17,610 bases of DNA, taken from the NCBI GenBank assembly GCA_049325575.1, contig JBMOLK010000078.1, forward strand, positions 1-17,610, given 5' to 3'. Below, piece by piece: positions 6,420 to 12,790 of this stretch. Positions within the stretch are counted from its first letter, which is position 1. Every line of letters begins with the position of its first letter. Under the pieces are notes generated by a model. It made no database searches. It was given only the letters and a program-made list of their open reading frames with translations, and was not told where the DNA came from. This stretch comes from JBMOLK01 sp049325575 (GTDB lineage: Bacteria > Bacillota > Clostridia > Acetivibrionales > Acetivibrionaceae). Made by a program: the position numbers and the translations under genes.

Positions 6420-7457
6420 ATGGATATTAAAACAGCTATAGATGTGGCATTAAAACAAGAGTCCCCTTATATAGAAGGGAATGAAGCGCTTTTCACCTAC
6501 AGCGGAAAGGCAGATACCGTTTTTATAGCAGGTGACTATAATAGGTGGGAGCTTGTAGATAAAATGCTAAAAATGGAGGGCAGGGATGTATGGTACGCCT
6601 TAAAAAAATTCCCCAGTAATGCCAGGTTTGACTATAAATATATTGTTGATGGCAACTGGATAACCGATCCTTCAAACCAAAATACTACTCCAAGTGGATC
6701 AGGGTTCAATTCCACTTTAATTATGCCGGAGTATAAAAGCGATTATGAACAGATTATAAGACAGGATGTGCCAAGGGGATCTGTTATTCATAATCTTGAG
6801 TACCACAGCAATTATCTTAATGTAAGTATGAGGTATCATGTATACATTCCCGCTGGCTATAAAAAGGGAGAAACAAGCCAGATAATATATACCTTGGATG
6901 GGTCTGACTATCTTAATTTCAGCAGTATTAATCTGGTCCTGGACTACATGATGCACAAGGGAGAAATTCCACGGTCGGTAGTGGTTCTTGTTGACCCCCA
7001 TGACAGGAATAAAGAATATACAATATATAAACCATATTACAATTATTTTATTCATGAGCTGCTTCCCTTTGTCGAGAAGGAATATATGGGAATGGTAAAA
7101 GAACCGGAGAGGGCAGTAATAGGAGTCTCATGGGGCGGCCTAACGGCTATCTACCTGGCAGTCAGTTCACCAGGTATGTTTAACAGGGTCTTATCCCAAT
7201 CAGGTTCTTTCTGGCCTAAAGATTGGCTTATTTTCCATATGATAAAGGAATATCAAGTCTCAGGCATATATTTCTGTTTGCAGACAGGCACTATTGAGGA
7301 TACTGAAGAAATGAACGATGCCATGTATGATATTTTAGTGTCAAAGGGATGCCAGGTTGATTATGTGAAATATGCAGAAAGCCACAGCTGGGGGAATTGG
7401 AAGGGGCATCTGAATGAGGGACTAAAAAAACTATATTCCGGCTTTTTGTCTGTGTAA
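6420..7457 (+). CDS. Cytoplasmic alpha/beta-hydrolase esterase (Fes/esterase-D type) with N-terminal CBM48-like domain
   Basis: This 345-aa protein has two parts. Residues about 22-103 resemble a CBM48/early-set esterase N-domain (FIAGDYNRWE, DYKYIVDGNWITDPSN). Residues about 118-345 are a putative esterase of the EsteraseD/Fes group. The nucleophile is Ser237 in GVSWGG; the catalytic His is probably His322 in ESHSWGNW; the acidic member is probably in TGTIEDTEE. Homologues of this design include enterochelin esterase-like proteins and carbohydrate acetyl or feruloyl esterases. There is no signal peptide, so it should act inside the cell. The Shine-Dalgarno sequence is weak (AAGCTGG). It is transcribed toward the mannoside cassette but ends in its own terminator. 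A role in removing acetyl groups from imported sugars is a guess from context. Confidence 0.8.
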   Translation: MDIKTAIDVALKQESPYIEGNEALFTYSGKADTVFIAGDYNRWELVDKMLKMEGRDVWYALKKFPSNARFDYKYIVDGNWITDPSNQNTTPSGSGFNSTLIMPEYKSDYEQIIRQDVPRGSVIHNLEYHSNYLNVSMRYHVYIPAGYKKGETSQIIYTLDGSDYLNFSSINLVLDYMMHKGEIPRSVVVLVDPHDRNKEYTIYKPYYNYFIHELLPFVEKEYMGMVKEPERAVIGVSWGGLTAIYLAVSSPGMFNRVLSQSGSFWPKDWLIFHMIKEYQVSGIYFCLQTGTIEDTEEMNDAMYDILVSKGCQVDYVKYAESHSWGNWKGHLNEGLKKLYSGFLSV

Positions 7458-7460
7458 CTT

Positions 7461-7490
7461 ATAAAAAGGCCGGATATCCTGCCTTTTTAT
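7461..7490. terminator. Bidirectional terminator between esterase and fructokinase genes
   Basis: ATAAAAAGGC and GCCTTTTTAT form a perfect 10-bp stem around a 10-nt loop. The A-run and T-run at the stem base give a T-tract on both strands. It sits between convergent genes ending at 7457 and 7517. Confidence 0.85.
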
Positions 7491-7516
7491 TAAAATTTTA
7501 TATAATAGTATCCCAT

Positions 7517-8479
7517 TTACTTTCCAAGTAATCTGTTAACCTCACTAAGACCTGGCATTGCCGGTATTGCACCTTTTCTCGTGGTGCATATGGATGCAAC
7601 AGCGTTTGAAAACAGGACTATTTGCTCCAATTTCTCACAGCTTAATTCACTTAGGTTTCCAATACCCCGGGAAATCAGAGAATAAAGAAATCCTCCCAGG
7701 AAAGCATCTCCAGCTCCAGTTGTATCTATTGACTTAAGTTCATTAAAAGTCGGCTTTAAGCCGGTCTCTTCCTTAAGCCTAAAAAAGCACCCCTTTGAAC
7801 CTCTTGTCACCAATACCACATCTATGCCATACTGACGGTATATGTCCATACTCCCTCTTTCAAGATCCTTCTCCCCTGTAATAAACTCCAGTTCTTCTTC
7901 GGAGATTTTAAGGATGTTTGCGTATCCCATGACAGATCGGATCTCCTGATAAGCTTGATCAAGACTTTTCCACAGCGCCGGGCGCAAGTTTGGGTCGTAG
8001 GATATAATGCAACCTTTCTCCTTTGCATGCTTTAATGCTGCCAACGTAGCACTTTTTGAAGGTTCATCAGTAAGGGAAAGGGACCCGAAGTGGAATATCT
8101 TTGAGTTATTAATCAGATCATAATCTACTTCCGGTGGTTCCAGCATTGTATCTGCTCCCGGCTCCCGGTAAAAGCTGAAGGATCTGTCTCCCAAATGGTC
8201 CAATTGAACAAAAGCCAGTGTGGTCTTAACTTCTTTACCAAACCTAAGACCAGCGGTTTCTATATTGTTCTCCTTTAATACACCGGCCAGGTAATGCCCG
8301 AATATATCGTCTCCAACCTTTCCAATAAAAGCAGTTTTGCCCCCAAGCCTTGATATGCTGACAAGTACATTGGCCGGAGCACCTCCCGGATTCCTCTCAA
8401 AACAAATATTCCCCTGCTCCGACACACCTGCCGGGGTAAAATCGATTAAAAGCTCTCCTAAAGCAGTTACATCATACAT
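7517..8479 (-). CDS. scrK: Fructokinase, PfkB/ribokinase family
   Basis: It phosphorylates fructose to fructose-6-phosphate with ATP in the cytoplasm. The PfkB signatures are present (numbered from the first ATG, 8485): NPGGAPANVLVSISRLGGKT (about 32-51) for substrate binding and DTTGAGDAFLGGF (254-266) with catalytic Asp260. The opening MYDVTALGELLIDFTPAG is characteristic of bacterial fructokinases. The first ATG of the frame is 8485, but 8479 starts at the usual family N-terminus and sits 6 nt after AAGGTAGG, so I prefer it (320 aa). Only 8 nt separate the stop of the isomerase gene from the first ATG; the Shine-Dalgarno sequence lies in that gap and the two are coupled. It is the last gene of the mannoside cassette and would consume fructose made by the isomerase. 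Substrate specificity within PfkB is inferred from motif and context. Confidence 0.88.
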   Translation of the reverse strand: MYDVTALGELLIDFTPAGVSEQGNICFERNPGGAPANVLVSISRLGGKTAFIGKVGDDIFGHYLAGVLKENNIETAGLRFGKEVKTTLAFVQLDHLGDRSFSFYREPGADTMLEPPEVDYDLINNSKIFHFGSLSLTDEPSKSATLAALKHAKEKGCIISYDPNLRPALWKSLDQAYQEIRSVMGYANILKISEEELEFITGEKDLERGSMDIYRQYGIDVVLVTRGSKGCFFRLKEETGLKPTFNELKSIDTTGAGDAFLGGFLYSLISRGIGNLSELSCEKLEQIVLFSNAVASICTTRKGAIPAMPGLSEVNRLLGK

Positions 8480-8493
8480 AAGCATCCTACCTT

Positions 8494-9039
8494 CTATACC
8501 TTTCTTTTAAGGGCCGGGTTGATATCAGGGTCAGTGTAGATATCATATTCATCCCTGCTCTTGGTTGAAAATTCCGAGACAACCGCTCCTTCAGGACCTG
8601 CCTGAAACCAGTGCAAAGTATTAGGAGCCAGTGTGTATTGCTCCCCAGGGTTTAGCTCAATCTCATTCCATACGGTAAAATACTGTTCCCTGCCTTTAGG
8701 TGCTATAGCCTTCGGATTCTCTGATGGTGTTCCAGGAACATAGAGGTAAACCTTTCCCCATCTGCACCGGAAGGTTTCCTCTTTTCCAGGATCGTCTCCC
8801 ACAGGCGGATGCCTGTGTTCAGGACAGGTCTGGCCCGGAAACAGTATTAATTCTTTTGCGCAGCATCTATCGGTATTAACATACACAATCAGCTCAAGAC
8901 CTATATTTTCCACCTCACCCAGACCATACTCTGCAACTTCCATACTATTTCTTTCCTCTTCGGTGATAACAATTCCTGCTTTTTTTAAATACTCAACTGC
9001 TCTTTCGCAGGTCTTATTATATAACTCCTTTGTCAACAT
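8494..9039 (-). CDS. D-lyxose isomerase / D-mannose isomerase (PF07385 cupin)
   Basis: This 181-aa cupin matches the D-lyxose ketol-isomerase family (EC 5.3.1.15). The likely metal ligands are visible: His75 and His77 in CPEHRHPP, Glu88 in GKEETFRCRWGKVYLY, and His143 in APNTLHWFQAG. Characterised members interconvert D-lyxose and D-xylulose, and many also interconvert D-mannose and D-fructose with manganese or a similar metal. Here the neighbours (beta-mannosidase upstream, fructokinase downstream) point to mannose-to-fructose conversion as the physiological reaction. The start at ATG 9039 has a strong AGGAGG 7 nt upstream. It lies 158 bp downstream of the beta-mannosidase gene with no terminator between, so read-through is likely, though a separate promoter is possible. 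Family assignment is strong; the preferred sugar is inferred. Confidence 0.85.
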   Translation of the reverse strand: MLTKELYNKTCERAVEYLKKAGIVITEEERNSMEVAEYGLGEVENIGLELIVYVNTDRCCAKELILFPGQTCPEHRHPPVGDDPGKEETFRCRWGKVYLYVPGTPSENPKAIAPKGREQYFTVWNEIELNPGEQYTLAPNTLHWFQAGPEGAVVSEFSTKSRDEYDIYTDPDINPALKRKV

Positions 9040-9115
9040 AGTTTTGCCTCCTCCTATCTCATTATTCTTACTGCATACTACTTTGCTATATTGTTATTCC
9101 AAATAATTAACTCTA

Positions 9116-9123
9116 AACCGGTT
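9116..9123. promoter_or_regulatory. AACCGGTT palindrome in the gap between mannosidase and isomerase
   Basis: An 8-bp perfect palindrome with a CG centre, of the kind bound by LacI-family regulators, lies about 77 bp upstream of the isomerase ATG in otherwise very AT-rich sequence. No LacI gene is in the window, so the link is weak. Confidence 0.2.
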
Positions 9124-9197
9124 GCTTTCCAAATTGACATAGTAGTGCTAATTTATTATGTAATATACTATATCAAAAATATATACTCTATAAAATA

Positions 9198-11657
9198 CTA
9201 TTCATAGCTATCTATCAAGCTTTTGATCATAATACTCTCTTTTAAGTCATCTAGAGAAAACCCTTTTGCCAATCTTTTTTTACTCAAGGTGACCTCTTTC
9301 ACAAAACCTGCCGACAGGTCAAAATAATTGTCACTAAATACTGCATCCGTGGATCTCAAACTGAGCTCCACATGCTTTGCATAGGCTTCTGATGTAATAG
9401 CCAGTACAAATTGACCCTCTCTCTCATGGACCTCCACTTTCAACCTGGGCGGTATAAAATCAAAGTGTTTTGCAGGTACAAAAAGTACGGTCCCTGTACT
9501 GACAATCTTTCCTTCTATCATAAGCCCAAACTCAAGATAATGGTTTCTTTTCTTATGGTCTGTGTTAAGAAGATTCCCAAACTCAAGCTTTATACACTCT
9601 ATTGCTGACAGCGGTTTTAGTTCCACCAGTTTTTCTTCCTGTGTAACCACACTAGAACCTGAATCCTTTAGCCACCACTTAAGTACACCGTTTACAGCCT
9701 TAAGAGTGTCATTGGTTACATGCAATGCTACAGCTGTCCCTTCTTCACATGCAGAAGCCAGTATAGGAGAAAAGAACCGCTTAGCCGCATAGTGAAGTGC
9801 CTTCCACCTTCCAAAGCTGTCTATACTTGACCAGGATGCAACAGGCCAGCAGTCGTTAAGCTGCCAGTAGACTGCCCCCATACACCTTCCGCGGTTTCTT
9901 CTCCAGTGTTCTACCCCATATCTTATTCCCTCTGCTTGAATGAGTTGGGAAACATACATAAGGGAATCAAAATCCTTTGGAAACTTGAAATACTGCGAGA
10001 TATAATAAAGAATCTTTTCATTGCCCGTTCCGCTTCTTTGGTGTTTTTCCATCACGTAGGAGAAAATATTCCTGTCCTCGGGAAGCGTAAAGGATTCTAT
10101 AGTCTTCATGCATGGAAAGGACTGCAAACCAAACTCCGACATGAACCGGGGAAAACGCTTTCTATATTGAGTAAACGGCTCACGCCCATGCCATACACTC
10201 CAATCGTGCATATCGCCGTAATTTTCGTCATTTGGCCTGTCAAAACCTCCAAAGGATGAAGGAGATGCAATCCAGTAGAAGGTATTAGGATCTATTTCTC
10301 CGGCAATCCTGGGAAATAAAACCTCAAACTGCGTAATATAGTCGTCTTTACGCTCTTGCGGCTCATTTAGATTCCATTCAACCCAGGCCTGCTCCATTTC
10401 ATTATTCCCGCACCATATTCCCAATGAAGCATGGTGCCGTATCCTTTTCATATTTTGAATAACTTCCTGGGTTATATTCTCTTTAAACTCATCTGTCAGA
10501 TGGTATACTCCGCAGGCAAACATCAAATCCTGCCAGACAATAAGCCCGTATTCGTCACATAGGTCATAGAAGTAATCTTCGGGATAATACCCTCCTCCCC
10601 ATACACGAATACAGTTAAAGTTTGCTTCCACACAATCTTGTATTAGTCTTTCCGTGTTCTTTTTGCTGCATCGCGCCAGAATACTGTCCTGTGGTATATA
10701 GTTTGCTCCCATAGCAAAGATCTCTACTCCATTTACACTAAATGCAAAAGACCTTCCCCACTGGTCATCCATCTGATTAACTGTTATTTCACGAAGGCCT
10801 ATCCTTAGCAGCTTACTGTCGAGCATTACATCATCCTGTGACAAAATAACTTCAACCTCATATAGAGGCTGATCTCCATACCCATTAGGCCACCATAGCA
10901 TTGGATTTTCAATCTCTATCCCTATATGTTCTTCCGTCTGAAGGACAACCTGCTTTCTTATAATCCTCTCACCTTTGGGTGAGTATATAGATACAGTAGT
11001 CTCAAAGGGGTCCCCTTCTTTATTTTCCAGCCTGACCCTTACATCCAGGTTTACTTTTCCTTTTTCATGCTTTTGAGTAATATATACATCTTCAAGCCTT
11101 TCTTTATTCCAGCCCATAATGGAAATACTTCTCCATATCCCCATATCAGGCAAGATTGGTCCCCAATCCCATCCAAACATGTAATGAGCCTTGCGTAGAT
11201 ATGGGAATGCATATTCGCCATAATTAGAAAATATGGGCTGCTCCCTTTTCTTATTATTTATATACTCAACAGGAGACTTGAAAACTATACGTATATTATT
11301 GCTGCCTTTCACCAGAAGTCCTTTTATATCATACTCATAGGTCCTATGCATATTCTCTGCTTTACCAATACTTTTCCCATTGAGAAAAATCTCTGCCAGG
11401 GTGTCCAGCCCCTCACATTTTAAGACCAGGAAGCCACATTCAAGCATATCACTTCCGGCTTCAAACTCTCTTCGGTATTCATAATCATAGCTTGATAGCT
11501 TCAATACCTCCTGTTCATTGTCTCTATAGAAGGGATCCTCTATTTTACCTGCTGTAAGTAAATCATAATAAATCGAACCCGGAACCGTGGCATCTATCCA
11601 TTGGTCTTCATTTATCTGTTTCATTTGCCATTTTCCATTTAAGCCTAAACGCTTCAT
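9198..11657 (-). CDS. Beta-mannosidase, glycoside hydrolase family 2, intracellular
   Basis: The enzyme (819 aa) removes terminal beta-D-mannose from manno-oligosaccharides. It has the GH2 layout: N-terminal jelly-roll (GKWQMKQINEDQW, TVPGSIYYDLLTAGKIEDPF), Ig-like domain, TIM barrel and C-terminal beta domain. The barrel has NFNCIRVWGGGYYPEDYFYD, the acid/base Glu420 in GIWCGNNEMEQAW and the nucleophile Glu508 in FMSEFGLQSFP. The RKAHYMFGWDWGP block is characteristic of beta-mannosidases rather than beta-galactosidases. There is no signal peptide, so it works on imported oligosaccharides. The frame could begin at TTG 11687, but AAAGGAG lies 9 nt before ATG 11657 and the family N-terminus starts there, so 11657 is used. 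It is the first gene of the minus-strand cassette, divergent from the AraC/cupin gene. Confidence 0.9.
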   Translation of the reverse strand: MKRLGLNGKWQMKQINEDQWIDATVPGSIYYDLLTAGKIEDPFYRDNEQEVLKLSSYDYEYRREFEAGSDMLECGFLVLKCEGLDTLAEIFLNGKSIGKAENMHRTYEYDIKGLLVKGSNNIRIVFKSPVEYINNKKREQPIFSNYGEYAFPYLRKAHYMFGWDWGPILPDMGIWRSISIMGWNKERLEDVYITQKHEKGKVNLDVRVRLENKEGDPFETTVSIYSPKGERIIRKQVVLQTEEHIGIEIENPMLWWPNGYGDQPLYEVEVILSQDDVMLDSKLLRIGLREITVNQMDDQWGRSFAFSVNGVEIFAMGANYIPQDSILARCSKKNTERLIQDCVEANFNCIRVWGGGYYPEDYFYDLCDEYGLIVWQDLMFACGVYHLTDEFKENITQEVIQNMKRIRHHASLGIWCGNNEMEQAWVEWNLNEPQERKDDYITQFEVLFPRIAGEIDPNTFYWIASPSSFGGFDRPNDENYGDMHDWSVWHGREPFTQYRKRFPRFMSEFGLQSFPCMKTIESFTLPEDRNIFSYVMEKHQRSGTGNEKILYYISQYFKFPKDFDSLMYVSQLIQAEGIRYGVEHWRRNRGRCMGAVYWQLNDCWPVASWSSIDSFGRWKALHYAAKRFFSPILASACEEGTAVALHVTNDTLKAVNGVLKWWLKDSGSSVVTQEEKLVELKPLSAIECIKLEFGNLLNTDHKKRNHYLEFGLMIEGKIVSTGTVLFVPAKHFDFIPPRLKVEVHEREGQFVLAITSEAYAKHVELSLRSTDAVFSDNYFDLSAGFVKEVTLSKKRLAKGFSLDDLKESIMIKSLIDSYE

Positions 11658-11746
11658 GCATACACTCTCCTTTAAACCTTCATGCAAGATTGACTTGTAT
11701 TATTTAGACGCACTGTGTGCACGGATAAAACTTCTAAGTTACTCCA

Positions 11747-11752
11747 ATTATA
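11747..11752 (-). promoter_or_regulatory. Perfect -10 element upstream of the beta-mannosidase
   Basis: TATAAT lies on the minus strand at 11752-11747, about 90 bp before the mannosidase ATG. No good -35 hexamer is found 16-18 nt upstream (the sequence there is T-rich). A perfect -10 with no -35 is what an activator-dependent promoter looks like, and the divergent gene encodes an AraC-type protein. Confidence 0.45.
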
Positions 11753-11778
11753 ACGATTTGAAGAAAAAAATTCTTGTA

Positions 11779-11807
11779 TTGATTTAACTTATTATTTGTG
11801 CTATTTT
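11779..11807 (+). promoter_or_regulatory. Candidate promoter of the AraC/cupin regulator
   Basis: TTGATT (11779-11784) and TATTTT (11802-11807) are separated by 17 nt on the plus strand, about 37 bp before the ATG. Both are moderate matches. It overlaps the region where the divergent mannosidase promoter would need an activator. Confidence 0.35.
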
Positions 11808-11843
11808 AACATTATACTGTTACTAATCTGGAGATGATAGGGT

Positions 11844-12689
11844 ATGGAAATACATCAGTACACCGAAAGCGCGCTTATGGAACCGGGAAGCGAATCACAT
11901 CAAACACCTGAATGTTCAATCAAACACGCTTCACCTATTCATTATCATGACTTCTATGAATTTTTCCTGATCACTAAAGGAAAAACAGTCCATGTTGTAA
12001 ATGGAGAAAGGCAGCTGCTCTCAGAGGGTACTTTAGTCTTTATCCGTCCTACCGATATACATTATTACGAGTTTGAAGAAAATAATGACAGCAGGTTTAT
12101 AAATGTATGTTATGCTAGAAGGGTTGTATGTGGCGTATTTAAGTTTCTCGGAAGCGGCTTTTCACCTCAAAGGCTTCTCTTACCAAAGCTTCCTTCATCT
12201 GTAACTCTATCTCCCTTAGAAAAAGACCACCTCATACATCGGTTGGAAAAAACACAAGCTCTTAGCGCAAATGATAAATCTTTAAGAAAAACACAATTAA
12301 GGGGCATCCTTGTTGAAGTGCTGCTGCAGTTTTTTGGTCAGCTTCATGACCACGAGAAAAACAATATGCCTTTGTGGTTGGAATCCTTACTTGTACAAAT
12401 GCAAAAAAAGGAATGTTTTACAAGTGGCCTTGGCAAGATGTATGAGCTAAGCGGGCGCAGCCCTGGACACCTTAACAGAGTTTTCAGGCAGTTTTTACAA
12501 ACTACCCCTACAGAATATATAAACAACCTTCGTTTGGAATACGCAAAAAATCTTCTGTCAACTACTTATTTAAGTGTAATTGATATTTCTATGGAAGCAG
12601 GCTTTAACAACCTGAGCCATTTCTACCACCTCTTTAAGAAGCATTTTAATACTTCTCCCGCTGACTTTAGATCGAGAAAACTATTTTAA
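11844..12689 (+). CDS. AraC-family regulator with N-terminal cupin sugar-sensing domain
   Basis: This 281-aa protein has an N-terminal cupin (about 30-95, with HYHDFYEFFLITKGK and GTLVFIRPTDIHYYEF) and a C-terminal AraC DNA-binding domain (about 185-279). The second helix-turn-helix reads LSVIDISMEAGFNNLSHFYH, the classical AraC signature. Length and layout resemble ChbR-like regulators of oligosaccharide operons. The cupin probably binds a sugar or sugar phosphate. GGAG lies 10 nt before the ATG. The gene is divergent from beta-mannosidase across a 186-bp gap, the usual arrangement of an AraC activator and its target, so it most likely controls the mannoside cassette and possibly itself. The ligand is not known. 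Confidence 0.88.
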   Translation: MEIHQYTESALMEPGSESHQTPECSIKHASPIHYHDFYEFFLITKGKTVHVVNGERQLLSEGTLVFIRPTDIHYYEFEENNDSRFINVCYARRVVCGVFKFLGSGFSPQRLLLPKLPSSVTLSPLEKDHLIHRLEKTQALSANDKSLRKTQLRGILVEVLLQFFGQLHDHEKNNMPLWLESLLVQMQKKECFTSGLGKMYELSGRSPGHLNRVFRQFLQTTPTEYINNLRLEYAKNLLSTTYLSVIDISMEAGFNNLSHFYHLFKKHFNTSPADFRSRKLF

Positions 12690-12692
12690 TTG

Positions 12693-12722
12693 GAATACCC
12701 GGACATTTCTGCCCGGGTATTC
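12693..12722 (+). terminator. Hairpin after the AraC/cupin gene
   Basis: GAATACCCGG (12693-12702) and CCGGGTATTC (12713-12722) form a perfect 10-bp stem with a 10-nt loop directly after the stop codon. The following TTGTAT is a poor T-run. It lies between convergent genes and may serve both. Confidence 0.6.
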
Positions 12723-12790
12723 TTGTATACTATGTATATTAGCTTCTGTTGCCCTATAATGTAATATAGATATATCTGGTGAGCCTGCCA

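Noticed and set aside
11658..11687. TTG at 11687 as the start of beta-mannosidase
   Set aside because: The AAAGGAG lies inside the extra ten codons and is correctly spaced for ATG 11657, where the family N-terminus begins.
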